Positions 27,435 through 36,187 of a stretch of 64,000 nt of DNA are shown here, one piece after another. The notes under the pieces are model-generated. The model did no database searches. It saw only the letters and a list, made by a program, of their open reading frames with translations, and was not told the origin of the DNA. Position numbers and translations under genes: made by a program. Source of the stretch: Echinicola strongylocentroti (GTDB taxonomy: Bacteria > Bacteroidota > Bacteroidia > Cytophagales > Cyclobacteriaceae); assembly GCF_003260975.1 (NCBI RefSeq), contig NZ_CP030041.1, positions 6,079,501 to 6,143,500 on the forward strand, written 5' to 3'. The first letter of the stretch is position 1. The number at the start of each line of letters is the position of its first letter.

Positions 27435-28505
27435 ATGACTACAAAGAAACAAATCGTAATTGATGGGTTTGATCCCAATGGTGTAGCTTCGCAAGGAAGT
27501 ATTTTTGGATTGCCATTTGATGAAGAAACAGCATCGGTGATTATTTTACCTGTACCCTGGGAAGTGACCGTGTCGTATTCACCTGGTACCGCAAATGGGC
27601 CTGAAGCAGTTTTGAAAGCTTCTTCCCAAGTCGATTTATTCCAAGATGATATCGTGGATGCATGGACCATGGGGATCCATATGCTTCCCATCCCCGAAGA
27701 GCTATATAGTAATAATACAAAATACAGGATACTGGCAGGCAATTACATAGATTGGCTCGAAAGAGGTGCTCCAAAGGAAGAAAATGAACGCTTTGGAGCC
27801 GTACCTTCATTGATAGACAAGGCGTGTGAAAGCATGAACGAATGGGTCTATACCACGGCCAAGGAATTCCTTAACCAAGGTAAGTTATTGGCACTGGTAG
27901 GAGGGGATCACAGTACTCCATTAGGCTATATTAAGGCCTTATCCGAGAAGTATTCCAGTTTTGGTGTACTTCAGATCGATGCCCATGCTGACCTGAGAAA
28001 AGATTATGAAGGCTTTAGCTATTCCCATGCCTCAATCGCTCACAATTTCCTTAAGATTCCACAAGTGGAGAAGTTGGTCCAAGTAGGAGTAAGGGATTAC
28101 TGCGAAGAAGAAGCTGATAGAGTAGATGGGGATGATAGGATTACTACTTTTTATGATCATCATCTTAAGGAGCAACTGTATGAGGGTAAAACCTGGAGAA
28201 CAATTTGTGATCAGGTCATCGCTTCATTGCCAAGGGAAATCTATATCACCATCGATATCGATGGTTTAGATCCTAAACTTTGTCCTAATACTGGTACTCC
28301 TGTCCCTGGCGGTTTTGAAATTGACCAAATCGTGTATTTGATGAAATTAATTGTGAAATCTGGCCGTAAAATCATAGGCTTTGACTTGGTGGAAGTGTCA
28401 CCTGCCGAGGATGAAAGCGAATGGGATGGCAATGTGGGCGCGCGGATACTTTATCGAATGAGTAACTTGATGGGGGTATCACAGGAGAAATTATGGTGGA
28501 AATAG
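27435..28505 (+). CDS. ureohydrolase of the arginase/agmatinase/formimidoylglutamase family
   Basis: A 356-residue binuclear manganese hydrolase. Metal ligands are in GGDHSTP, QIDAHADL and TIDIDGLDPKLCPNTGTPVPGG. The N-terminal 130 residues include VTVSYSPGTANGPEAV, the substrate-loop region. Family members split a urea-like group from arginine, agmatine or formimidoyl-glutamate; sequence alone does not choose between them, and no hut or arginine genes are nearby. The gene stands alone, with a tRNA-Leu 170 bp downstream. Confidence 0.85.
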   Translation: MTTKKQIVIDGFDPNGVASQGSIFGLPFDEETASVIILPVPWEVTVSYSPGTANGPEAVLKASSQVDLFQDDIVDAWTMGIHMLPIPEELYSNNTKYRILAGNYIDWLERGAPKEENERFGAVPSLIDKACESMNEWVYTTAKEFLNQGKLLALVGGDHSTPLGYIKALSEKYSSFGVLQIDAHADLRKDYEGFSYSHASIAHNFLKIPQVEKLVQVGVRDYCEEEADRVDGDDRITTFYDHHLKEQLYEGKTWRTICDQVIASLPREIYITIDIDGLDPKLCPNTGTPVPGGFEIDQIVYLMKLIVKSGRKIIGFDLVEVSPAEDESEWDGNVGARILYRMSNLMGVSQEKLWWK

Positions 28506-28676
28506 CGTGACCAGAAATTTAGCTGTTCATTCATTTCTTCCTTATTCATAGCCGGTTACCAATTAGCCCATCCATGGTAAATCATATAGCCAAAATTATT
28601 TTTTCAAAAGGATTGCAAAAAAACAACTTTGTTTATTTCTTTGCCTTCCCAATTGGCGATATATATCGTATTAGAT

Positions 28677-28758
28677 GCGGACGTGGCGAAATTGGTAGAC
28701 GCGCTGTCTTCAGGCGGCAGTGCCTTCGGGCATGAAGGTTCGAGTCCTTTCGTCCGCA
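28677..28758 (+). tRNA. tRNA-Leu (anticodon CAG)
   Basis: Acceptor GCGGACG/CGTCCGC, D-arm GGCGAAATTGGTAGACGC, anticodon loop CTTCAGG (CAG), long variable arm TGCCTTCGGGCA, T-arm GAAGGTTCGAGTCCTTTC. Followed at once by a terminator. Confidence 0.95.
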
Positions 28759-28764
28759 CAAAAA

Positions 28765-28793
28765 AACCTTTCTGAAACCAGAAAGGTTTTTTT
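28765..28793 (+). terminator. terminator of tRNA-Leu
   Basis: AACCTTTCTG (28765-28774) pairs exactly with CAGAAAGGTT (28779-28788), four-base loop, followed by Ts. Confidence 0.9.
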
Positions 28794-28825
28794 GTGCCTT
28801 ACACGCTGCTTTTTCGTAAATCTTT

Positions 28826-29097
28826 ACGGATCAAGCAGAAAAGGGGGCAAGCAATATTCCCTATTGATTATTGGAATAAAGCGCTAGGAAGGTGATTGCC
28901 GCTAAAACCAGGAGATTACTTTTGATGTTCACCTTGGGTGTCGCCCATGGCTATGGATGTCACTCCTTTTCAGTGCTTTTGTTATACCTATTGGCTTTTC
29001 AAGTGTAAGAAAAAAATCAGCGCAAATCATAATCATCTGCGTCATCAGCGTTCCATCAGCCCCTCAACTTTTCCGCTTGACCGCAGAAGTAGGCATT
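28826..29097 (+). repeat. R2 intergenic repeat, copy 2
   Basis: Opens with GGATCAAGCAGAAAAGGGGG, then the same blocks as copy 1: TAAAGCGCTAGGAAGG, a TTGATGTTCACCTTGGGTG block, the core AAATCAGCGCAAATCATAAT and CATCTGCGTCATCAGCG, ending CAACTTTTCCGCTTGACC. The two ends are roughly inverted relative to each other. Confidence 0.75.
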
Positions 29098-29108
29098 ATT
29101 CTCCTGTA

Positions 29109-29726
29109 TCAGTAAAAAGAATAGTTATTGGTCACTAACCGGAATTGGTTCATTACCTTATAAGTAGCTCTGGTAAGATCAAGGTTAATGCTTGGGGAGT
29201 TAACATCAAAATCTGCCGCTGTATAGCCTTGCCAAATTGTTTTGTTCTTTTTATAATCTATCACATAGATGATTAACATCCCTTCGTTTTCATAGTATTT
29301 GATGTTTTCATAATCCTCACCTTTTTTGCGGTCTTCCTCATCATCTTCTTCAAGCTCCTTCTCTTCCTTTAGTTGCTCCTCTTTCAATATTTCCAAGCCC
29401 CTTGCCGACAGCCAGTTATCAAAGTCAGGTTGGACATATCCTCTATAGCGGATTTGATTGATGAAAAGTTTATAATAAATAAGGATATCAGGCTGTTCTA
29501 TTTGATGGTGAAAGCCCTGTGAATTGAGGCGGGAGACGATGGTTTTGTCAATGATAGGAATGTGCTTTACCGAATCAGTCCCAGTGTCCTCCATAAAGGC
29601 AAAGGTTTTGTATTTCTTGAAATTTCCACGGTAATCATAATCATATTCTGCCACAAAATCCTTTGAGGAGAAACAAGCCGTAAACAAAAACAGCGTCAAA
29701 CAGATGCATAGGTGAGCTTTTTTCAT
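29109..29726 (-). CDS. DUF4136-like lipoprotein
   Basis: A 205-residue lipoprotein: the leader ends LFLFTACFSS, with the lipobox Cys at about 19. The mature part starts with a YDYRGNFKKYKTFAF segment typical of DUF4136 proteins and has QGFHHQIEQPDILIYYKL. A highly acidic insert (about 120-140, EEKELEEDDEEDRKKGED) interrupts the domain. The C-terminal ATYKVMNQF helix is also family-like. Function is unknown for the family; an envelope location is inferred. It is monocistronic, with a long AT-rich promoter region upstream. Confidence 0.8.
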   Translation of the reverse strand: MKKAHLCICLTLFLFTACFSSKDFVAEYDYDYRGNFKKYKTFAFMEDTGTDSVKHIPIIDKTIVSRLNSQGFHHQIEQPDILIYYKLFINQIRYRGYVQPDFDNWLSARGLEILKEEQLKEEKELEEDDEEDRKKGEDYENIKYYENEGMLIIYVIDYKKNKTIWQGYTAADFDVNSPSINLDLTRATYKVMNQFRLVTNNYSFY

Positions 29727-30221
29727 TTGTTAACAATTTTAATTTTCAATTTAAACCATGACAAATACTAACAGTTTTAGTTTTGGTTCTAATTACTAGT
29801 TGAAAAAAATCTATTTGATGTCGGAGAAATAAAGCTTATTTGGGTAGTGTTTATTTTACCTACTGAATATTAGTGAATTAGCGGGTTATATCAAAATTTA
29901 AAACCATCTAAAATGCCAAAAATGTTTATAATTATGCAATAAGTTTAAAAATATTAATAGTAAGATAACACCAGAAAGAAGTGTTTTTTATTATGTAGGG
30001 AAAAGACAGGTATTAAACAGAGTTTGGTTTTACACACCATCACTGCGAGAGGGCTTGGATTCTAAACGAATAGTAGCTAACGTATTTGACGAGCACAATA
30101 GTCACATAGGAGGACACAATTGGGGAAATCCCATAATCAATTTGCCCGAGAGCAAGGCCTTGGGGAATGTGTCCAAAGTCACTCTCCTTACGCAGACTGA
30201 AAGCCTAATTCATCAACCGGG
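29727..30221. other. AT-rich intergenic region with an ATG-less open frame
   Basis: The first 200 bp are AT-rich promoter-like DNA. From about 29930 to 30225 the plus strand is open for roughly 97 codons (SVFYYVGKRQVLNRVW..., HIGGHNWGNP...), ending inside the aceK stop codon. It has no ATG and no recognised family, so it could be a gene remnant or chance. Confidence 0.3.
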
Positions 30222-31979
30222 CTAAACTTCCTCTTCTGGGCGAAAACGCATATATTCTGGGTAGGGAAAAGCATGGATAAACTCTCCCTGTTCGATTAGA
30301 TGTTGAATTTCTTGCCAGTGTTTGGGGGCAAAAAGTAGCTCATGGAAATCCAGAAAATGGGGTTTTACATCTGATCTTCCTATCATAAACCTCCTAAAGT
30401 CTTCAGGAAAAACATCATTTTTGGCGATTTCGTACCAAGGCTCTGAAGCATAGATCTGATCGAAGGTAACTGGCTTTGGTTTGGCCCGAAAGTTCATTTT
30501 GGTCAAAAACTCGATTTCATCGTAATCATAGAAAATCACCCTTTTTTGTCGGGTTACACCAAAATTCTTGGTCATCATATCTCCAGGGAAGATATTGGCT
30601 TTTGCTAATTGTAAGATGGCATTTCCGTATTCTTCGACGGCGATTTTGGCATCTTCCAGGTCGCATGTCTCTAAGTACATATTGAGTGGGGTAAGCCTAC
30701 GCTCTGTGTATAGGTGTTTGATAACCAGCGTGTTTTCTTTTATCTCTACAAGTGAATTTACGGTATTGCGCAGCTCCACCAAAAGATCCGGATGTACACG
30801 ATCCAATGGGATCTGGAAATACTCAAATTCATGGGTGTCAGCCATCCTTCCTACACGGTCATGTAAGGAAACCAACCTATATTTCTCTTTGACCTCTTTA
30901 CGGGTCATGTTTTTTGGTGGATCAAAATTATCTTTAATGACCTTAAAAACAATGTTATAGGAGGGGAGGGTGAATACCGTCATTACCATGCCCTTAATCC
31001 CCGGAGCTACAATAAACTGATCATTGCTGACGTGGAGATGATTGAGAAAATCACGATAAAATTCCGTCTTTCCGTGTTTATTAAAACCTATTGCATTATA
31101 CAGTTCATAAACTTTCTTATGCCGAATGACCGAGTTGAGAAAAGCAACGATTTGGGAGGGGATCTCAGTTTCCACCATAAAATAAGAGCGCGTATAGCTG
31201 AATATGGCACTCATTAAATTAGGGTCAAAAATCAGCGTGTCCACATAAATACCTCTTGGACCATTGAGAAAAGGAATGATAAATGGCATCCATTTACCGC
31301 CTAAAAATGTCCTCCCAATAAGATAGGCTGCTTTGTTTCGATAAAAAACCTGTTTCAATACTTGTGTGGTCGTATCATCGGTAATCTGATACCTGCTCAA
31401 GATGACTTCCCTTATACTTCGGACCAAAAATTGTACATCTTTTTCTTTTTGGTAATAAGGAACTTGAAAATCAAAGTCCTCCAGTATTTTACGGATGATT
31501 TTTTGTACTCCCCAGTGGGATGGGTAATTGTAGAAAAGGGGCTCTTGTGAATGGATTTCGCAGCTGTCATAGCCTTCCAATACAAACATCAGTTCTTCAT
31601 CAATAGAAAGATCGACTACGGCCTTTCGGATTACTGAATTATAAAAAGATTCGGCCAGTTCTTTGTCTTTTCTATCGTTGATTTTTTGCGAAAAGACCGA
31701 CTTTACCTCAAACCAAAACTGCCGGTTCTTGAGATACTCTCCATACTTTTCCTTACATGAAAGCACGACGTCATTAACACAATCCTTATAAAGACGGAGC
31801 CGCTGTCTGTGATTCAGCTGTACACCGTCCCAATCTCTCTCCCTAAAGTAGATAGGGGCACGTTTGGTATGCTCATGAAAGGCTGTAATATATTTTATGT
31901 ACGCATTGACAATTTCTTTGACAACAAATGGCGGGGTATATGTATCCATTATGGTTCTTTTCATAATATTATGCTGCAT
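30222..31979 (-). CDS. aceK: isocitrate dehydrogenase kinase/phosphatase
   Basis: A 585-residue protein matching AceK over its length: N-terminal regulatory helices with FRERDWDGVQLNHRQRLRLY, and a kinase-like domain including PGIKGMVMTVFTLPSYNIVFKVIKD (about 330, ATP-binding loop and Lys) and GNAILQLAKANIFPGDMMTKNFGV..VIFYDYDEIEFL (catalytic Asp and DYDE metal motif). AceK phosphorylates and dephosphorylates isocitrate dehydrogenase, steering carbon between the TCA cycle and the glyoxylate shunt. Starts at residue 1 or the Met at 6 or 10 are possible. No aceA, aceB or icd lies nearby, unlike in enterobacteria. Confidence 0.93.
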   Translation of the reverse strand: MQHNIMKRTIMDTYTPPFVVKEIVNAYIKYITAFHEHTKRAPIYFRERDWDGVQLNHRQRLRLYKDCVNDVVLSCKEKYGEYLKNRQFWFEVKSVFSQKINDRKDKELAESFYNSVIRKAVVDLSIDEELMFVLEGYDSCEIHSQEPLFYNYPSHWGVQKIIRKILEDFDFQVPYYQKEKDVQFLVRSIREVILSRYQITDDTTTQVLKQVFYRNKAAYLIGRTFLGGKWMPFIIPFLNGPRGIYVDTLIFDPNLMSAIFSYTRSYFMVETEIPSQIVAFLNSVIRHKKVYELYNAIGFNKHGKTEFYRDFLNHLHVSNDQFIVAPGIKGMVMTVFTLPSYNIVFKVIKDNFDPPKNMTRKEVKEKYRLVSLHDRVGRMADTHEFEYFQIPLDRVHPDLLVELRNTVNSLVEIKENTLVIKHLYTERRLTPLNMYLETCDLEDAKIAVEEYGNAILQLAKANIFPGDMMTKNFGVTRQKRVIFYDYDEIEFLTKMNFRAKPKPVTFDQIYASEPWYEIAKNDVFPEDFRRFMIGRSDVKPHFLDFHELLFAPKHWQEIQHLIEQGEFIHAFPYPEYMRFRPEEEV

Positions 31980-32570
31980 TTAAATATAAGGAAAACTTCT
32001 ATAAACCTCCCTGATCACCAAGGATTGTACAGGGCGAACGCATTTAAAAAAAATGTTCCTATTTGCATTTATATCTGCCGTTCCTACGGAACTTACCCTT
32101 TTGTGTGTAATCATTTTTGGTGCAGGTGGTCACCTGCAACTTCTATATGACCCTCCGCCAAAGGCGGATGAGGCAGGATGCTCAGTTGCTAACACATATT
32201 CGGGGTTTAACCTCAACCAAATCAACTAATCATTCTTTCAGCCCATCCCGCCATTCGGTAAGATAGGCTACTGCGGTTTCCAATGTATAAATCGAGGCAA
32301 AGTGCCAGCGGCACGATAAATTTAGTAACCTGCGGATTCATCCGCAGGAGCTTAAACTCTCCTCTACCTCCCGAAGGAGTGCCAGCGGCACGGATGATAG
32401 CTATGCCTACACGAAAAGGGTTTCCCTTCAAAACACTAAACGCGTTTGCCCTGAGGGATTGTAACCTCATTTGATGTTTTATTTTCGTTTGTTTTTTTGA
32501 CCATATTCCTTTGCGGAATTTTTATAATTTCAGTAGATTTTGTAAGGAATTAACATAAAGTTAATGAGTT
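31980..32570. repeat. cluster of short palindromic repeats
   Basis: Gene-free. It holds several perfect or near-perfect small hairpins: TGCAGGTGGTCACCTGCA near 32121, CCTCCGCCAAAGGCGGATG near 32151, two GTGCCAGCGGCAC palindromes near 32305 and 32380, and CCTGCGGATTCATCCGCAGG near 32329. It also has an R1 right-end piece (CACATATTCGGGGTTTAA, about 32192-32210). These resemble scattered Bacteroidota intergenic repeats. Confidence 0.7.
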
Positions 32571-32765
32571 GATTTTGTATTTTACCATCGTACTTCAAAA
32601 GTACATTATGCTAGCGTAAAGCCAATTGCAATCGTTTGTTTGCATATTGAGAATTATTTTTTACCTTTCCGTAACATTATTCAAGTACTTTGGATAATTC
32701 AACAATAGGTTTAATAGGTTTGATAGTAAAAAAAAGGTCCGTGCATTGTTCGGACCTTTTTTTAT
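32571..32765 (+). ncRNA. candidate small RNA ending in an orphan terminator
   Basis: A strong intrinsic terminator (AAAGGTCCG 32733-32741 with CGGACCTTT 32751-32759, then Ts) has no gene for 750 bp upstream on its strand. A TTTGTATTTTACC promoter-like stretch lies near 32573. The sequence between has no long frame. An RNA of about 150-180 bases is possible; I do not recognise a known RNA family. Confidence 0.3.
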
Positions 32766-32799
32766 GAAAAGGTGGTCAATCCAATGGGGTAACAAGCTG

Positions 32800-33180
32800 G
32801 TTTTGGGGACCAAACAATATTTCTGGGGGAGGAGAAATTTCTAGTGCTTTGCGAATTATTATTTCTCTACAATTTAACCCGGATTATGCATTAGGAATCG
32901 TAGTGAGAGCTGAAATTGCAAGAAAATCAGTTAGTTTGGAGGCATTAGCCTAGCACCGCTACGGTTATGCCGAAAACTAAAGTGAAACGGCTGATTTTGA
33001 AGCAGTTTAAGGTCGCAACACCTGTGCGCCGTGGCGTAGATAGGCTAATGCATATTCCGGGTTTAACCAAGAAGAAAGTGTCCTCCATATAAAAAAACAG
33101 CGCAAATCACATTGATCTGCGTCACCTGCGGTCTATCAGAACCAACCATAAGCCCCTAACTTTTTCGCTTAAACCGTTTT
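32800..33180. repeat. R2 intergenic repeat, copy 3, split by an R1 element
   Basis: The left part (ACCAAACAATATTTCTGGGGGAGG, 32807 on) and the right part (ACAGCGCAAATCACATTGAT, CTGCGTCACCTGCGG..., CCCCTAACTTTTTCGCTT, up to about 33175) are the two ends of one R2 unit, separated by R1 copy 3 at 32874-33066. Confidence 0.7.
32874..33066. repeat. R1 fold-back element, copy 3 (193 bp, long form)
   Basis: Same ends, hairpin and 18-base insert as copy 2, with a base change in the core (GGCATTAGCCTAGC in place of GGCATTAGCGTAGC). It lies inside an R2 repeat, so it arrived there by insertion. Confidence 0.9.
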
Positions 33181-33226
33181 TGGGATACAGGTGTATGCTC
33201 ATGGCAACACTGAGAATAGATAAACT

Positions 33227-33874
33227 ATGACACAGGAGGAAGTAATAGACAAATTGGCTCTGCGTATCAAAACACCGCTTCCAGGAAAGGCAGGCCAGAT
33301 CAAGATGGCTCCGAAGCCTATGGATGAAGCCCGATTTGCACAGGAGCAAATCGACAATGCACGCATAGGCGCTGTCCTTATCCTGCTCTATCCCAATGGG
33401 AAAGACTGTATGGTGCCTTTTATCAAACGTCCTGATTATGATGGGACCCACGGAGGACAAGTTTCGCTTCCCGGTGGAAAAAAAGAACCTACGGATGCCA
33501 ACCTTGAGGAAACGGCTTTGCGGGAGACAGAAGAGGAAATCGGTGTACCCGCCACTAAGGTAAAACTACTGGGCAAGCTCTCTAGGCTTTACATTCCACC
33601 AAGTAATTTTCTGGTAACACCTTTTGTTGGCTACGTAGACGAATTGCCCCTATTCACTCCTGACCCAAGAGAAGTGGCCAGAATTATCCATTGTGATTTT
33701 AAGACGTTGGTGGACAATAGGATACGTAAGGAAACGACCATAAAGGTACGGGGAGATTTTATGCTTCAGGCACCGTATTTTGACATTGACAAGGAAGTGG
33801 TCTGGGGTGCCACAGCCATGATCTTAGCTGAATTGATGATGATCTGGGAAAAGAAAATCAATGACTTTAACTAG
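33227..33874 (+). CDS. Nudix hydrolase, CoA-pyrophosphatase-like
   Basis: A 215-residue Nudix protein. The Nudix box is GGKKEPTDANLEETALRETEEEIGV (read in two parts: GGKKEPTD then ALRETEEEIGV), with the one-residue-longer spacing that is typical of CoA diphosphatases; a LPGG precedes it. Such enzymes cut CoA or CoA esters to phosphopantetheine and 3',5'-ADP. The N-terminal helical segment (about 1-45) has KAGQIKMAP and an EQID..RIGAVLILLYP strand. The next gene is 104 bp away on the same strand. Confidence 0.85.
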   Translation: MTQEEVIDKLALRIKTPLPGKAGQIKMAPKPMDEARFAQEQIDNARIGAVLILLYPNGKDCMVPFIKRPDYDGTHGGQVSLPGGKKEPTDANLEETALRETEEEIGVPATKVKLLGKLSRLYIPPSNFLVTPFVGYVDELPLFTPDPREVARIIHCDFKTLVDNRIRKETTIKVRGDFMLQAPYFDIDKEVVWGATAMILAELMMIWEKKINDFN

Positions 33875-33978
33875 AAGGAGAAAAGAAAATCCATAGGATA
33901 CTTATTGGCGGGTATTTTTTTTTATAATGGGTTTTATTTCTTTTGTATTACCTTTCGCTTTATTAAGAATAATATTTC

Positions 33979-35232
33979 ATGCAGGAAGCCACTCCCTTGA
34001 TCACCAATGATGCCGTAGTACTGGGTATATTGATAAGTATTTTAGCTGTTGTTTTTGGAACTGCAGCAAGCAAGCATCCTTTTTGGCAAAAGTTCTATAG
34101 GGTGGTGCCTACGGTATTACTATGTTATTTTCTTCCCTCCATATTAAATACATTAGGGATTATCTCCGGTGAAACTTCGCAGCTGTACCAGATTGCTTCC
34201 CGCTATTTGTTGCCAGCTTCATTGGTTTTGCTGACCCTAAGTATAGATTTTAAGGCCATTTTAAGATTGGGGCCTAAGGCACTTACCATGTTTTTGGCCG
34301 GTACAGTGGGGATCATATTGGGAGGTCCATTGGCGCTATTGGTAGTGGGGTTCTTTGATCCCAGTGTGCTGGGTGGGGCAGGTCCTGATGAGGTGTGGAG
34401 AGGGCTTTCCACTATTGCGGGTAGCTGGATAGGAGGAGGAGCTAACCAAACTGCTATGTTGCGGACGTTTGAGCCAAGTGGAGAGCTGTTTAGTCAGGTC
34501 ATAGCAGTAGACGTGGTCATGGCAAATTTATGGTTGGCCTTTTTGCTTTATTGGGCAGCCAATCCTGATCGAATTGATCGGTTGTTTAAGGCGGACAGCT
34601 CAGCCATTCAGGCACTACAGGAAAAAGTAGAAGCTTATCGCGGAAGCATTATGCGTATTCCTTCCATGACAGATACATTGATGGTATTGGGAGTTGGGTT
34701 TGGCATTACGGGGCTAGCACATTGGGTGGCAGATATTGTCGCTCCGTGGATAGGTGGTAATTATCCCTCCTTGGAAAAATATTCGTTGGATTCTCCCTTC
34801 TTCTGGATCGTGATCATAGCGACCACTTGTGGTCTGGTATTATCATTTACCCGTGCGCGTAATTTGGAAGGGGTAGGAGCAAGTCGCTTAGGAAGTGTAT
34901 TGCTGTACGTTTTGGTGGCCACGGTGGGCATGCAAATGGACTTATTTGCTATTTTGGATAATCCTACCTTGTTTTTGGTGGGTGGTATTTGGATGCTTTT
35001 CCATATTGTCATTATGTTAGTGGTCGCTTATTTTATCAAGGCACCATTTTTCTACGTAGCTGTAGGCTCCCAGGCAAATGTGGGCGGTGCAGCATCAGCC
35101 CCGATTGTAGCTTCGGCTTTTAACCCTTCATTAGCTCCTGTGGGGGTTTTATTGGCTGTTTTTGGGTATGCAGTGGGGACGTACGGAGCTTATTTGTGTG
35201 GATTATTGTTACAAATGGTATCCAATCTCTAA
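33979..35232 (+). CDS. DUF819 family integral membrane protein
   Basis: A 417-residue protein with about eleven hydrophobic segments. The GSWIGGGANQTAM stretch (about 150-162) and the late PFFYVAVGSQANVGGAASAPIVA stretch are the two repeated half-motifs of DUF819 (YjcL-like) proteins, which look like transporters with an inverted repeat. The substrate is not known. It is followed after 6 bp by the small iron-sulfur protein, so the two share a transcript. Confidence 0.85.
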   Translation: MQEATPLITNDAVVLGILISILAVVFGTAASKHPFWQKFYRVVPTVLLCYFLPSILNTLGIISGETSQLYQIASRYLLPASLVLLTLSIDFKAILRLGPKALTMFLAGTVGIILGGPLALLVVGFFDPSVLGGAGPDEVWRGLSTIAGSWIGGGANQTAMLRTFEPSGELFSQVIAVDVVMANLWLAFLLYWAANPDRIDRLFKADSSAIQALQEKVEAYRGSIMRIPSMTDTLMVLGVGFGITGLAHWVADIVAPWIGGNYPSLEKYSLDSPFFWIVIIATTCGLVLSFTRARNLEGVGASRLGSVLLYVLVATVGMQMDLFAILDNPTLFLVGGIWMLFHIVIMLVVAYFIKAPFFYVAVGSQANVGGAASAPIVASAFNPSLAPVGVLLAVFGYAVGTYGAYLCGLLLQMVSNL

Positions 35233-35238
35233 TGGCCA

Positions 35239-35496
35239 ATGGGACAGTTTCGGAAATTCATATTTGTATGTACAGGATCTGACTGTAAAAAGAACGGTTG
35301 CAAGGGATTGTTGAAGGATGTCAAGGAGCTGACCAGACTGGATACCCACAAAGGAAAATACAAAATAGTCAAGACCAAATGCATGGATTTTTGTAAAACT
35401 GGTCCTGTTGTAGTGGTCAATAACGAGGTGATCAAGAAAGGAACCCGTGAAAAAATCCATCAGGTGCTGGAAGGAAAACAGTTGGGAAAGCCTTAA
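35239..35496 (+). CDS. small thioredoxin-like [2Fe-2S] ferredoxin domain protein
   Basis: An 85-residue protein with four cysteines placed as in the NuoE/Shethna-type thioredoxin-like ferredoxins: C11 and C16 (CTGSDCKKNGC), then C51 and C55 (KCMDFCKTGP). It should bind one [2Fe-2S] cluster and move electrons, partner unknown. It is tightly linked to the upstream DUF819 gene (6 bp) and followed by a terminator. Confidence 0.8.
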   Translation: MGQFRKFIFVCTGSDCKKNGCKGLLKDVKELTRLDTHKGKYKIVKTKCMDFCKTGPVVVVNNEVIKKGTREKIHQVLEGKQLGKP

Positions 35497-35513
35497 TAAT
35501 GAAAGCACCAAAA

Positions 35514-35548
35514 AAAGCTCCTTTCGATAACCAACGAAAGGAGCTTTG
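35514..35548 (+). terminator. bidirectional terminator
   Basis: AAAGCTCCTTTCG (35514-35526) pairs exactly with CGAAAGGAGCTTT (35535-35547). A6 before it allows it to serve also the minus-strand gene ending at 35586. Confidence 0.8.
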
Positions 35549-35585
35549 TGTCCATTGGCCCCTTGGTTTTAGTAGGGTAAATAAA

Positions 35586-35909
35586 CTATTGTTTAGGTTC
35601 TACGAATACGGCAGTACCGCTGGCAGTCACCATTAACATACCGTCACGGATAGTCTCATAATCCAAGTCCACACCTACGACAGCATTTGCTCCCATGGAC
35701 TTGGCCTGCATTTCCATTTCCATGAGTGAAGTTGATTTAGCTTCTTTAAGTACTTTTTCATAGGTGCCTGAGCGCCCACCTACAATATCCGTTATGCTGG
35801 CAAAAAAATCCCGGAACACATTGGCACCAATAATGGTTTCCCCAGTGACAATTCCACAGTATTTTTTTATTTCATGTCCTTCCACGGAGGGTGTTGTCGT
35901 CGTAATCAT
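35586..35909 (-). CDS. YbjQ/DUF74 family heavy-metal-binding-domain protein
   Basis: A 107-residue protein typical in length for the family. GVVTGET-type start ([36 protein letters not shown]), [19 protein letters not shown] and a closing [11 protein letters not shown] strand all match. Family members form pentamers with a metal-binding annotation but no firm function. It is monocistronic. Confidence 0.9.
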   Translation of the reverse strand: MITTTTPSVEGHEIKKYCGIVTGETIIGANVFRDFFASITDIVGGRSGTYEKVLKEAKSTSLMEMEMQAKSMGANAVVGVDLDYETIRDGMLMVTASGTAVFVEPKQ

Positions 35910-36187
35910 GCTATTGATAATTTTGTTTGTTAGAAAGATGATAAATTAAACAAGACAGTTAATATACTAGAAAATATTCGAAAAAAGGTGCGCTTTTGAA
36001 GGTAAATCTCAATGTGTCCACCATGACTTCGTAACTCATTAAATCAACCATTAAAATAAAAAATACTGGTTTTAACTATTAAGGACAGCGTGATCTGGTA
36101 ATATCTTCCAAGATTGGGTACATAATCCTTGTAAAAATGATAGCCATTCCGTATTAAAATTTTATTTTTGACCTGAAATTTGACCAG

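Noticed and set aside
28938..29138. 66-codon plus-strand frame MSPMAMDVTPFQC...
   Set aside because: It is inside R2 copy 2 and runs into the end of the DUF4136 gene on the other strand.
29930..30225. Plus-strand open frame of about 97 codons downstream of the DUF4136 gene
   Set aside because: It has no ATG, GTG or TTG start in a sensible place, overlaps the aceK stop, and matches no family I know. Listed only as an intergenic note.
32080..32480. Minus-strand frame of 82 codons over the palindrome cluster (32222-32470)
   Set aside because: It is made of palindromic repeats read in one frame; the protein has no consistent pattern.
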